From: Geminicoccaceae bacterium
GTDB lineage: Bacteria > Pseudomonadota > Alphaproteobacteria > Geminicoccales > Geminicoccaceae
Direction of reading: 5' to 3'
Assembly (NCBI GenBank): GCA_025999455.1
Contig: AP024683.1
Location: 1,867,501 to 1,931,500, forward strand
DNA length: 64,000 nucleotides
In this document: positions 18,240 through 27,993 of the stretch, in pieces
How the letters are laid out: each line of letters starts with the position of its first letter
How positions within the stretch are numbered: position 1 is the first letter of the stretch
Program-made: the position numbers and the translations under genes
The notes under the pieces: generated by a model
Databases searched by the model: none
Seen by the model: only the letters and a program-made list of their open reading frames with translations
Told to the model about the DNA's origin: nothing

Positions 18240-18270
18240 GCCGCCGCGGCCGGCCGTCCGGCGGCGCTCA
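18237..18270. terminator. Inverted repeat spanning the two convergent stops of DUF1244 gene and hepT
   Basis: TGAGC-CGCCG on one side mirrors CGGCG-(GC)-GCTCA on the other, so both stop codons sit in the arms. It lacks a T-run on either strand; it may act as a weak bidirectional terminator or an insertion boundary. Confidence 0.3.
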
Positions 18271-18621
18271 GCCGAGGTCGCTCTCGAGAATCCGTTCGAG
18301 CTCGCGGACCAGGGGCGGGAGTTCCTGGGTCACGACGATCCAGACGATTTCGGGATCGATGCGGTCGTAGCCGTGCACGATGTGGTTACGCATGCCCTTC
18401 ATGTCGGCCCAAGGTACCGCAGGGAACGCGCGCTGTACGTCGGTCGGAATTTTCCCGGCCGCCTCGCCGATGGTCGCGATGTTCCAAACGACTGCCTTCA
18501 GGGTGCGGGGATCGTCCCGAAATGTGTCCCAATCCATTCCGGCGATGAACCGACGACATTCCTCGATCGCTTCGAGCATGTGCCGAATGCGAAGCTTCCA
18601 GCCGGACCGTTCAGAATACAT
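18268..18621 (-). CDS. hepT: HepT-like toxin (DUF86, HEPN ribonuclease)
   Basis: 117 residues, all-helical HEPN fold. The catalytic RX4HXY motif is intact: R78, H83, Y85 in MRNHIVHGYDR. Other family blocks are present (VVWNIATIGEAAGKI, PWADMKGMRNH, IVWIVVTQELPPL). In characterised pairs the motif Tyr is the residue modified by the MntA antitoxin. The ATG at 18621 overlaps the end of mntA by 11 bases, so the two are translated together. The DNA here is visibly less GC-rich than its neighbours, as expected for an acquired module. Confidence 0.9.
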   Translation of the reverse strand: MYSERSGWKLRIRHMLEAIEECRRFIAGMDWDTFRDDPRTLKAVVWNIATIGEAAGKIPTDVQRAFPAVPWADMKGMRNHIVHGYDRIDPEIVWIVVTQELPPLVRELERILESDLG

Positions 18622-18916
18622 CGACCGCCTCGCGTGAGATCCGATCGCGGAGCTCCGGGAGGACGGCGCGGCGCAGAATGAGATCGACCGGCGCACCGAC
18701 GAGCTGCTCGAGTTCGCGCGCCGTTCGAGCGAGGTGGAGGAGGCCCACCGGACGATCGAATTCGACGAGGAGGTCGACATCGGATCGGGCATCAGCCCGA
18801 TCGCGGGCGACCGAGCCGAACAGGGCCAAGGAACGGATGGCGAATTCCCGACGGAGACGATCTTCTTGAGCCCGGAGCGTGCGCAGGACCCGTCGGCGCG
18901 TCGCAGAACCGTCCAT
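18611..18916 (-). CDS. mntA: MntA-like minimal nucleotidyltransferase antitoxin
   Basis: 101 residues. The nucleotidyltransferase signature GSX10DXD is exact: G34-S35, ten residues, D46-V-D48 (FGSVARDR then SDVDLLVEF). A third acidic residue is likely in PVDLIL. MntA proteins AMPylate the HepT motif Tyr and so neutralise the toxin. It precedes hepT and overlaps it by 11 bases; in the best-known Shewanella locus the order is reversed. The start at 18916 is the shortest that keeps the whole domain; an ATG at 18964 in the same frame is possible. Confidence 0.88.
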   Translation of the reverse strand: MDGSATRRRVLRTLRAQEDRLRREFAIRSLALFGSVARDRADARSDVDLLVEFDRPVGLLHLARTARELEQLVGAPVDLILRRAVLPELRDRISREAVDVF

Positions 18917-19052
18917 CCTGCCGGTTCGTGGCGCTCGTGTCGGATCGCTCGGGGGACTGCGCAACGGCTACCTCACATCGCCGATCGTCGGCCCGGACAT
19001 TCACGCCTCGGAATGTAGGGTCGGAGCAGAGCCGGCGCACCGGGTCCGCCGC

Positions 19053-19532
19053 TCATCCCATGGGCGGGCCGGTGATCGCGAAGCCGAAGGGGGCGAGCTC
19101 GCGGTTGAGCCGGTCCGCATCCGCCGGGCCCTCGGCCAGGAGTTGCGCGAGGCGGCGGAAGAGGGCCGCCAGGTCGCCCGCCGGGGTCAAGAGGAAGAGG
19201 ACCCGGGCCGGGGCGGTGCCGCGATTGACGAAGGCGTGCGGCCGGCCGGGCGGGACGACCGCGACCGTGCCGGCCGGGGCCGGGATCGGCGCGCCGTCGA
19301 TCTCGAGCTCGAACTCGCCCTCGAGGATCCGCAGGACCTCGGTCTGGCTCGTGTGGACGTGACGGGGCGGGCCCTTGCCCGGCGGGCAGAGCTGCTCGAC
19401 CAGGCAGAGCTGGCCGCCCGTGGCCGCGCCGGGGACGCGCAGCCGCTGCTCGATCCCGAGCCCGGGGAGGACGAACCGCTCGTCGATCTCGGGGGCCGCC
19501 ACGAAGGCCGGGAAGACCGGGATCTCGGCCAT
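19053..19532 (-). CDS. Cupin-domain protein
   Basis: 159 residues with one cupin barrel. Motif 1 is RHVHTSQTEVLRILEG (HxH then Glu and Gly at the usual spacing), and motif 2 is PPGRPHAFVNRG, so the three His plus Glu metal site is complete. A mononuclear metal enzyme or sugar/acid-binding regulator is possible. It follows the tartrate-type dehydrogenase on the same strand by 20 bases, suggesting one transcript and a role in the same carboxylic-acid pathway (inference). Confidence 0.85.
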   Translation of the reverse strand: MAEIPVFPAFVAAPEIDERFVLPGLGIEQRLRVPGAATGGQLCLVEQLCPPGKGPPRHVHTSQTEVLRILEGEFELEIDGAPIPAPAGTVAVVPPGRPHAFVNRGTAPARVLFLLTPAGDLAALFRRLAQLLAEGPADADRLNRELAPFGFAITGPPMG

Positions 19533-19552
19533 CGCCTCGCTCCGCCTCGTTC

Positions 19553-20611
19553 TCAGATTTCGCTTTCGATCGCCTTGCCGAGCTCCTCGGTCGAGGCCTT
19601 GCCGCCCATGTCGGGGGTGAGCACCCGGCCCGAGGCGAGCACACGTTCGATCGCCCCCACGATCGCCGCGGCCGCGTCCGGGTAGCCCAGATGCTCGAGC
19701 ATCATCGCCCCGGACCAGATCTGGCCGATCGGGTTGGCGATCTTCTGGCCGGCGATGTCGGGCGCACTGCCGTGCACCGGCTCGAACATGGAGGGATATT
19801 CCCGTTCGGGGTTGATGTTGCCCGACGGCGCGATGCCGATCGTGCCCGTCACCGCGGGGCCCAGATCGGAGAGGATGTCGCCGAACAGGTTCGAGCCCAC
19901 GACGACGTCGAACCGCTCGGGGAAGCGTACGAAATGCGCGCAGAGGATGTCGATGTGGTACTGGGCGGTCGCGACCTCGGGGTAGCGCGCGGCCATGGCC
20001 CGGAAGCGCTCGTCCCAGAACGGCATGGTGTGGATGATGCCGTTCGACTTGGTGGCCGAGGTCAGATGTTTGCGCGGGCGTGACTTGGCGAGCTCGAAGG
20101 CGAAGCGGAGGATGCGGTCGACGCCGCGGCGGGTGAAGACGCTCTCCTGCACCGCCATCTCGGCCTCGGTGCCCTGGTAGAGCCGGCCGCCGATCTCGGA
20201 ATATTCGCCCTCGCAATTCTCCCGCACGATCAGGAAATCGATGTCGCCCGGCTTCTTGTTCGCGAGCGGGGAGGGCACACCGGCGAAGAGCCGGACCGGC
20301 CGCAGATTGACGTACTGCTCGAAGCGCCGGCGGATCGGGATCAAGAGGCCCCAGAGCGAAACGTGGTCGGGCACGGTGGGCCAGCCCACGGCACCCAGGA
20401 AGATCGCATCGAAGCTCGAGAGCCGCCCGATCCCGTCCTCGGGCATCATCCGTCCGTGCTTCTCGTAGAAGCCGCAGCCCCAATCGAACTGCTCGAAGGC
20501 GAGGTCGATGCCGTAGCGGCCCGCCGCCTTCTCGACGCAGCGCAGGCCTTCCGGGACGACCTCCTTGCCGATCCCGTCGCCCGGGATGACGGCGATGCGA
20601 TGATGGGCCAT
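19553..20611 (-). CDS. Tartrate / 3-isopropylmalate-type beta-decarboxylating dehydrogenase
   Basis: 352 residues, full length. The isocitrate/isopropylmalate dehydrogenase family is shown by IAVIPGDGIG at the N-terminus, the LRPVRLF and IVRENCEGEYSEIGG substrate segments, the conserved Lys in ATKSNGI, and the metal/NAD signature NLFGDILSDLGPAV. The REN-C-EGEYSEIGGRLYQGTE stretch matches the tartrate dehydrogenase / D-malate dehydrogenase (TtuC/DmlA) branch rather than LeuB. It oxidises and decarboxylates a 2-hydroxy dicarboxylate with NAD and Mg/Mn in the cytoplasm. It is the upstream partner of the cupin gene and divergent from an MFS gene. Confidence 0.92.
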   Translation of the reverse strand: MAHHRIAVIPGDGIGKEVVPEGLRCVEKAAGRYGIDLAFEQFDWGCGFYEKHGRMMPEDGIGRLSSFDAIFLGAVGWPTVPDHVSLWGLLIPIRRRFEQYVNLRPVRLFAGVPSPLANKKPGDIDFLIVRENCEGEYSEIGGRLYQGTEAEMAVQESVFTRRGVDRILRFAFELAKSRPRKHLTSATKSNGIIHTMPFWDERFRAMAARYPEVATAQYHIDILCAHFVRFPERFDVVVGSNLFGDILSDLGPAVTGTIGIAPSGNINPEREYPSMFEPVHGSAPDIAGQKIANPIGQIWSGAMMLEHLGYPDAAAAIVGAIERVLASGRVLTPDMGGKASTEELGKAIESEI

Positions 20612-20653
20612 GGCGTTCCCCCACTCTCCCCGATACTCCGCCGGGCGGCGGAC

Positions 20654-20681
20654 GGTGGCAGAGCCGGCCCCGCCTTGTCAA
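20654..20681 (-). promoter_or_regulatory. Candidate promoter for dehydrogenase-cupin pair
   Basis: On the minus strand a perfect TTGACA (20681-20676) is followed by a 16-base spacer and GCCACC, a very weak -10. The call rests almost entirely on the consensus -35 and its position 65 bases before the dehydrogenase start. Confidence 0.3.
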
Positions 20682-21971
20682 AGGATCGAACCGATCGTTC
20701 GCGGCGAGGGCCTCACCGGAATTCTCACCTCGGCGCCGGCGCGGCGCATCTGGCTCGCCGGTGTGGCGGTGGGTGTGGTGCGCTGGCTCGAGCTCTTGGC
20801 CTTCGCTCTCTGGGGCCTCGCCCTGACCGGCTCGGCCCTGCTCGTCGCGACCCTGGCGCTCGCCCGCCTCCTGCCGCTCTTCCTCTTCGCCGTACCGCTC
20901 TCGGGCCTGCTCGAAGGCCGCGACCGTCGCCGCGTCATGCTCGTGGCCGTGGCCTCGATGCTCGCGACGAGCGCGCTCCTCTTCACGCTCGCCCTCGCCG
21001 ACCGGCTGAGCTTCGCGGTCCTGGTCCTGGCCGCCTTCGCGAACGGGGTGTTCTGGACGGTCGAGCAGCCCGTCCGTCGCACGCTCTTCATCGAGACGGT
21101 CGGCCTCGAGCGGGCGGGTGCCGCGATGGGGCTCGAAACGCTCTCGAACCAGGGGACGCGGCTCTTGGGCTCGCTCGCCGGCGGGGCGGCGGTCCAATTC
21201 CTGGGCCCGCCCGGCGTCTTCGCCGGCACGTTCTTCCTCTATGCGTCGGCCTTCGCCGGCCTCGCCCGCGCCCATACGACCGATCCGAAGGCCGATCCGC
21301 CGCCGCGGCGAAGGGGCCGGGGCCTCTTCGACGGGGTCCGCCACGTCGCCCGCGACCGGCTCCTCCTGGGCACCGTCCTCGTCACGCTCGTCTACAACAT
21401 CTGGGGCTTTCCCTTCGTGGCCCTCGCCCCGGTCCTGGCCGAGCGGAGCCTCGGGCTCTCCGCCTTCGCGACCGGGGCGCTTTTGGCCATGGACGGGGTG
21501 GGCGGGCTCCTCGCCGGCTTCGCCATCGTCCGAGGCGCCCGGCCGAGCGCCTACCGCCGCATCTTCACGCTCGGCTGCGGCCTCTTGATGGTGGGCATCC
21601 TGCTGCTCTCGACCGCGAGCTCGGTGCCCGTGGCGGCGCTGGCCCTGCTCCTGGCCGGGATCGGCATGGCCGGCTTCGCGACCATGCAGACGGTCATCCC
21701 GCTGCTCGCCGCGCCGAGCGCGCTCCGCTTGCGGGTGCAGGGTGTCGTCACCATGGCGATCGGCGTCTCGCCTCTGGGCTTCCTCCACGCCGGCTGGCTC
21801 GGCGAGCGGCTCGGGGCGGAAACTGCGCTGCTCCTCATGGGCGGCGTGGGGCTCTCGGCCCTCGCCCTCGTCGCCTGGCGGCTGCCGGTGATGCTCGCAT
21901 CCCGCCCGCCCGGTCCGGAGCCGGTCCCGGGGTCCGGCCGCGCAAGGCCGCCCGACCGGAGCGGAGGTTGA
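20655..21971 (+). CDS. MFS transporter
   Basis: About 438 residues with about 12 membrane helices in two halves around a charged loop (TTDPKADPPPRRRGRG). The segments PLSGLLEGRDRRRVML and VEQPVRRTLFIETVG are those of EntS/MFS_3-type exporters. Substrate unknown. The start is uncertain: a GTG at 20655 avoids colliding with the divergent dehydrogenase, whose own start is at 20611, while an ATG at 20610 would overlap it. It lies just upstream of the IlvD-type dehydratase on the same strand. Confidence 0.85.
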   Translation: MAEPAPPCQRIEPIVRGEGLTGILTSAPARRIWLAGVAVGVVRWLELLAFALWGLALTGSALLVATLALARLLPLFLFAVPLSGLLEGRDRRRVMLVAVASMLATSALLFTLALADRLSFAVLVLAAFANGVFWTVEQPVRRTLFIETVGLERAGAAMGLETLSNQGTRLLGSLAGGAAVQFLGPPGVFAGTFFLYASAFAGLARAHTTDPKADPPPRRRGRGLFDGVRHVARDRLLLGTVLVTLVYNIWGFPFVALAPVLAERSLGLSAFATGALLAMDGVGGLLAGFAIVRGARPSAYRRIFTLGCGLLMVGILLLSTASSVPVAALALLLAGIGMAGFATMQTVIPLLAAPSALRLRVQGVVTMAIGVSPLGFLHAGWLGERLGAETALLLMGGVGLSALALVAWRLPVMLASRPPGPEPVPGSGRARPPDRSGG

Positions 21972-22025
21972 GGGGCGGGGGCACCCTCGCTAGCGTCCGG
22001 CGGACCGACGATTCGGGAGGCGGCG

Positions 22026-23750
<1,725 letters not shown>

Positions 23751-23771
23751 GCAGCGCCGCCGAGGGTCGCC

Positions 23772-23912
23772 TCAGCGCGCGGCGAGGACCATCGCCGCGA
23801 GATAGATCACGAGCAGGAGGAGGAGCGTGCGGCCGAGCCGGTGCCAGAGAGCCGCCGGCAGGGGCCCGTCGGCGGCGCGCGGGGGGCAAATCAGCCAGAA
23901 GCAGGGGTTCAT
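23772..23912 (-). CDS. Possible 46-residue single-span membrane protein
   Basis: An ATG at 23912 opens a 46-residue frame ending at a TGA at 23772-23774. The N-terminal half has two Cys (NPCFWLICPP) and the C-terminal half is a 19-residue hydrophobic helix flanked by Arg (RLGRT before it, AAR at the end), the look of a small inner-membrane protein. No clear ribosome-binding site is seen, and it lies antisense in the gap between the dehydratase and ABC genes. Call is by composition only. Confidence 0.4.
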   Translation of the reverse strand: MNPCFWLICPPRAADGPLPAALWHRLGRTLLLLLVIYLAAMVLAAR

Positions 23913-23962
23913 GGCAGAAGTGTAACCCGCGCCGCGGCGCCCGTCAGCCCGGCGGGCGCGAC

Positions 23963-23990
23963 TTTACGGGCCGGGACCGGCGTGTATGCT
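23963..23990 (+). promoter_or_regulatory. Candidate promoter for sugar ABC operon
   Basis: TTTACG (23963-23968), a 16-base spacer and TATGCT (23985-23990) lie about 57 bases before the TTG start of the ATPase gene. No clear operator palindrome is visible next to it. Confidence 0.45.
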
Positions 23991-24046
23991 CCGGAGCCGG
24001 ACGAGGGCCGCGTGCGCATCACGGATGGCCCGAAGGGAGGCGGGCG

Positions 24047-24787
24047 TTGGCGGTCCTCGAATTGCGAGGGATCACCAAGCATTTCGGCGCGATCGAGGCG
24101 CTCCGTGGCGTCGATCTGCGCCTCGAATCGGGCGAGGTGCTCGGCCTCATGGGCGACAACGGGGCCGGGAAGTCCACCCTCGTCAAGATCATCGCCGGCA
24201 ACTTCCCGCCCACGAGCGGTGAGATCCTGATCGACGGCGTGCCGCAGCATTTCCACAAGCCGCTCGACGCCCGAGCCCAGGGCATCGAGGTCGTCTACCA
24301 GGATCTGGCACTGTGCGACAATTTGAGCGCCGGTGAGAACGTCTATCTCGGCCGAGAGCTCAAGCGCAAGGTCGGGCCTCTCAGCCTCGTCGACTTCCGC
24401 CGGATCTACGAACGGGCGGCCGAGCTCTTCAAGGAGCTCAAGAGCGAGACCCGCCCGAAGGACCTCGTCCGGCAGATGTCGGGCGGCCAGCGGCAGGCGG
24501 TGGCGATCGCCCGGACCCGGCTCTCCGACCCCAAGTTCGTGCTCATGGACGAGCCGACCGCGGCGATCAGTGTGCGGCAGGTGGCGGAAGTGCTCGATCT
24601 CATCCGCCGGCTGCGCGACACCGGCCACGCCGTGATCCTGATCAGCCACCGCATGCCCGACGTGTTCGCGGTGTGCACGCGGGTCATGGTGCTGCGGCGC
24701 GGCACGCGGGTCGCCGACAAGCCGATCGCCGCCACCTCGCCCGAAGAGGTGACCGGCCTCATCACCGGCGCGATCGCCTCGGCTTGA
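24047..24787 (+). CDS. Sugar ABC transporter ATP-binding protein (FrcA-like, single nucleotide-binding domain)
   Basis: 246 residues, one ABC domain: Walker A GDNGAGKST, Q-loop VVYQDLAL, signature MSGGQRQAVA, Walker B FVLMDEPTAA, switch His in LISHRM. Its length and the HFGAIEALRGVDL opening match FrcA-type ATPases that work as dimers, unlike the double-domain RbsA. The start is a TTG (24047) chosen because GGAGG lies seven bases upstream and the protein then begins at the conserved VLELRGITK; no ATG fits. It is the first gene of the ATPase-permease-binding-protein operon, which powers sugar import at the inner membrane. Confidence 0.93.
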   Translation: MAVLELRGITKHFGAIEALRGVDLRLESGEVLGLMGDNGAGKSTLVKIIAGNFPPTSGEILIDGVPQHFHKPLDARAQGIEVVYQDLALCDNLSAGENVYLGRELKRKVGPLSLVDFRRIYERAAELFKELKSETRPKDLVRQMSGGQRQAVAIARTRLSDPKFVLMDEPTAAISVRQVAEVLDLIRRLRDTGHAVILISHRMPDVFAVCTRVMVLRRGTRVADKPIAATSPEEVTGLITGAIASA

Positions 24788-24807
24788 GAGCGCAGACGAG
24801 GGGGACC

Positions 24808-25854
24808 GTGCAGTCGACCCGCCCGATCCAGACGAGCGTCGCCATCGAGGAGGTCACCCGCCTCGAGGAACGCACGCTCCTCCAGCGCATCGTCGCCAAC
24901 CAAGCTTTCTGGGTGACGCTCGCCGTGGCGCTCATTTGCGCCGCGACGGCCTGGTACGAGCCCGAGACCTTCCCCACTCGCGACAACTTCTTCAACATCA
25001 CCCGCAATTTCGCGCCGATCGGGATCATGGCGATGGGCATGATCGCCGTGATCTTGACCCGCGGGATCGACCTCTCGGTCGGCTCGATGATGGCCCTCGT
25101 CGGGATCTCGACGGCGCGGCTCCTCGAGGCGGGTTTTCCCTGGTGGGTCGGGATCGGCTCGGGGCTGCTCGTGGGGCTCGCCGCCGGGGCGATCAACGGC
25201 GCGCTCGTCGCTTACGTGAAGCTCCCGCCCTTCGTCGTCACGCTCGGCACGCTCTCGATCTACCGCTCGCTCGCGGTCGTGCTCTCGGAGAACCGGATCA
25301 TCTACGACTTCGGCCCGGGCGGCGACGTCTTCAAGGAGATCGGCGGCGGCCAGATCGGCTTTCCCTGGTACGACGGCACGACCTTCTATCTGTCGAACCA
25401 GTTCCTCGTGCTCGTGATCTTGACGCTCGTCTTCGGCTTCGTGTTCCGCGCCGTGCCTTGGGGCCGCTACCTCTACGCGATCGGCGGCAACGAGCAGGCG
25501 GCCCGGCTCACCGGCATCCCGGTCGACCGGATCAAGCTCCAGGCCTACATGATCTGCGGGCTCACGACCGCGATCGCCGCCTTGATGCTCACGGGCTACA
25601 ACGGCTCGGCGAGCAACGGCATGGGCCGCACCTGGGAACTCTACGTGATCGCCGCGGCGGTGATCGGCGGCACGAACCTCATGGGCGGCGAAGGCGGGGC
25701 CTATGGCGGGTTCATCGGCGCCGCGCTCATCTTCTTGATCCGCAACAGCCTGATCATGTTCGGGGTCGAGGCCAATTGGTACGACCTCTTCGTCGGGCTG
25801 TTCATCATCCTCGCGGTCCTGTTGGAACGGATCCGCGGACGGAGCCGCGGTTGA
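24808..25854 (+). CDS. Sugar ABC transporter permease (RbsC/FrcC-like)
   Basis: 348 residues, about 8-10 membrane helices after a 45-residue cytoplasmic start. The GIDLSVGSMMAL motif and the cytoplasmic GGNEQAARLTGIPVDRIK coupling loop are hallmarks of the BPD_transp_2 (carbohydrate type 2) permeases. It forms the channel for the sugar taken up by the adjoining binding protein. The GTG at 24808 is preceded by GAGGGGG and lies 20 bases after the ATPase stop. Confidence 0.93.
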   Translation: MQSTRPIQTSVAIEEVTRLEERTLLQRIVANQAFWVTLAVALICAATAWYEPETFPTRDNFFNITRNFAPIGIMAMGMIAVILTRGIDLSVGSMMALVGISTARLLEAGFPWWVGIGSGLLVGLAAGAINGALVAYVKLPPFVVTLGTLSIYRSLAVVLSENRIIYDFGPGGDVFKEIGGGQIGFPWYDGTTFYLSNQFLVLVILTLVFGFVFRAVPWGRYLYAIGGNEQAARLTGIPVDRIKLQAYMICGLTTAIAALMLTGYNGSASNGMGRTWELYVIAAAVIGGTNLMGGEGGAYGGFIGAALIFLIRNSLIMFGVEANWYDLFVGLFIILAVLLERIRGRSRG

Positions 25855-25892
25855 GGCCGCGGATCACTCGAAACGGCAACGGGAGGCCATGC

Positions 25893-26909
25893 ATGTTGAA
25901 GAAGCTTTTGCTCGGAACCGCCGCCCTCGCGATCGCGGGGCTCGTGGGCGCCGACCTCGCCCAGGCCCAGGGCAAGAAGCTCACGATCGCGCTCGTGCCC
26001 AAGAACGTGAACAACCCGTTCTTCGACCAGGCCCGGGACGGCTGCAAGAAGGCCGAACGCGAGCTCGCCGGCAAGATCGAATGCCTCTACGTGGGCCCGG
26101 GCGAGCACGGCGGCGGTGAAGAGCAGGTCCAGATGGTCAACGACCTGATCCGCCGCAAAGTCGACGGCCTCGTCGTGTCGCCTTCGAACGCCGCGGCGAT
26201 GGCGGTCGCCCTCGCCGAAGCGAAGAAGGCCGGCATTCCGGTGCTCACCTTCGACGCCGACCTGCTCGAGAAGGACAAGGCGCTCCGGATCGCCTATGTC
26301 GGCACCCACAATTACGAGATCGGCGTGGGCCTCGCCGAGATCGTCAAGTCGATCAAGCCCAATGGCGGCACGATCTGCATCCAGTCGGGCGGGGCGGCGG
26401 CGGCCAACCACAACGAGCGCATGCAGGGCATCCGCGACACGCTCTCGGGCAAGAAGTCGGACAAGGCCCCGGGTGAGCGGCTGACCGGTCAGGGCGGGTG
26501 GACCGAGATCGCCGGCTGCCCGCTCTACACCGACGACGACTTCAACCGCGCCGTCCAGCAGATGGAGGACGTGCTCGCCAAGAACCCGAACCTCGACGCC
26601 TTCGTGCCGACCGGCGGGTTCCCGCAGTTCGTGCCCGACGCCTACCGTCGGGTCGCGAGCAAGTACAAGGACAAGATCGCGTCCAAGCAGCTCGCGCTCG
26701 TCGTCGCCGACACGCTTCCCGTGCAGATGAAGCTCATGGAGGAGGGCCTCTCGCTCGGCCAGGTCGGCCAGCGGCCCTTCGAGATGGGCTACAAGAGCAT
26801 GTATTTCATGGTCGACATCATCGAGAAGAAGCAGATGCCGAAGGACCCGACCTACACGGGTCTCGACAAGTGCACGCCCGAGACCATCAAGACCTGCATC
26901 GGCGGCTGA
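25893..26909 (+). CDS. Sugar ABC transporter periplasmic binding protein (FrcB-like)
   Basis: 338 residues. Signal peptide (about 1-27, GADLAQAQG), then a type I periplasmic binding fold (Peripla_BP_4): LTIALVPKNVNNPFF, VDGLVVSPSNAAAM, and VLTFDADLLEKDK. Aromatic and Asp/Asn residues suited to pyranose or furanose stacking are present. It gives the importer its specificity; fructose-, ribose- or xylose-type ligands are possible and the pentonate dehydratase upstream favours a pentose (inference). GGGAGG precedes the second of two staggered ATGs, which is the in-frame one. A strong terminator follows. Confidence 0.93.
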   Translation: MLKKLLLGTAALAIAGLVGADLAQAQGKKLTIALVPKNVNNPFFDQARDGCKKAERELAGKIECLYVGPGEHGGGEEQVQMVNDLIRRKVDGLVVSPSNAAAMAVALAEAKKAGIPVLTFDADLLEKDKALRIAYVGTHNYEIGVGLAEIVKSIKPNGGTICIQSGGAAAANHNERMQGIRDTLSGKKSDKAPGERLTGQGGWTEIAGCPLYTDDDFNRAVQQMEDVLAKNPNLDAFVPTGGFPQFVPDAYRRVASKYKDKIASKQLALVVADTLPVQMKLMEEGLSLGQVGQRPFEMGYKSMYFMVDIIEKKQMPKDPTYTGLDKCTPETIKTCIGG

Positions 26910-26938
26910 GCTCCGACCTCGGCTGACGATCGAACGGG

Positions 26939-26975
26939 AGGGCGCCCCCGGATGTTTCCGGGGGCGCTCTTCTTT
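26939..26975 (+). terminator. Rho-independent terminator of the sugar ABC operon
   Basis: An 11-bp perfect stem (26942-26952 with 26957-26967), extendable by three more pairs including one G-T, closes over TGTT and is followed by a T-rich tail (26968-26975). It starts 30 bases after the binding-protein stop. Confidence 0.88.
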
Positions 26976-27052
26976 CGACGGCGGCGGTGCAACCCGCGGC
27001 TCGGGTGCGATCGATCGAACGCCGCGACCGGTCGAAGCCGCACGGTCGAGGC

Positions 27053-27970
27053 TCAGGTCGCGACCGGCCGGCCGTCGAAGCGGGCGAGACGGCGGCCGGC
27101 GCCGGCCAGATCCTCGAGGAAGGCCGGGCTCGCGAAGTAGGCGAGCTCGTCCTCGCGGCGGCGGGTCAAGGGATCCCGGCGTTCGAGCTCGCCGTCGACC
27201 CGCCCGGGATGGCACATGACGATGGGCCGGGTGCCGCCGCCCGTGAAGAACCGGCAAAACTCCTCGCGCACGCGCGGCCCCGGCTCGAACCGGGTCGCTC
27301 CGCGGAAGCTGTCGTTGACGGGCACACCGGCGCGGATCGCGCGACGGTGCAGCCCGGCGCCCATCGCCGCGAGGACGAGGGCCTTTCGTATCTCCCCGCC
27401 GCGGCGGAGGATGGCCGGCCAGGGCTCGCGGAGGCTTCTCAGATAGACCGGTCGCGTCCGGCCGATCCGCTCCGCGGCGTCCACGACCGCGGCCCGGACG
27501 AAGGGCAGGACGTGGACGTGTTGGTGGCCGTCGACGAAGTCGGGCGGCCGGCCGAACGCCTCTTCGAAGCGCGCGAGCTGCCGCTCGAGCTCGGCCACCG
27601 CCTCGGCGCGGGCCGCCGGGTCGCGCAGGAGCGCACGGAGGAGCCGGCCGAGCGGAGGCAGCCGACCCGCCGGCGCGAGCCGCGGCGCCGGTCCGACCGG
27701 CTCCTGATCGGTCAAGGTCAAATGCAGCCCGACGTCGACCCGGTCGAGCCGGGGCCGCAGCTTCGCGGCCGCCTCGGGCCAGCGGGGAAGCGAGGTCATG
27801 CAGGAGACGGCCGAGAGCCGTCCCCCTTCGACGAGCGCCAGGATCCCCTGATCCACCCCTGGCGCGAGCCCGTAATCGTCGGCGCAAAGGACGAGCGGGC
27901 GCCGCGCCGGTCCGACCGTCTCCGGCTCGGGCCATTGACGAGACGAGTCCGCTGCGGGAACCTGTGACAC
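27053..27970 (-). CDS. ChbG/HpnK-family carbohydrate deacetylase (YdjC-like)
   Basis: 305 residues. The metal/catalytic residues of the YdjC fold are visible: ADDYGL near the N-terminus (Asp-Asp), VGLHLTLTD, DGHQHVHVLP (paired His) and MCHPG near the end. These enzymes remove N-acetyl groups from small glycans; HpnK acts in hopanoid side-chain synthesis. The neighbouring GtrB-like transferase is a common partner and suggests a deacetylated lipid-linked sugar. The GTG start at 27970 is only a few bases from the divergent neighbour's start, so a start further inside, nearer RRPLVLCADDY, is also possible. Confidence 0.88.
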   Translation of the reverse strand: MSQVPAADSSRQWPEPETVGPARRPLVLCADDYGLAPGVDQGILALVEGGRLSAVSCMTSLPRWPEAAAKLRPRLDRVDVGLHLTLTDQEPVGPAPRLAPAGRLPPLGRLLRALLRDPAARAEAVAELERQLARFEEAFGRPPDFVDGHQHVHVLPFVRAAVVDAAERIGRTRPVYLRSLREPWPAILRRGGEIRKALVLAAMGAGLHRRAIRAGVPVNDSFRGATRFEPGPRVREEFCRFFTGGGTRPIVMCHPGRVDGELERRDPLTRRREDELAYFASPAFLEDLAGAGRRLARFDGRPVAT

Positions 27971-27993
27971 GGATGCCTCGGTCGCGGGTGGCG

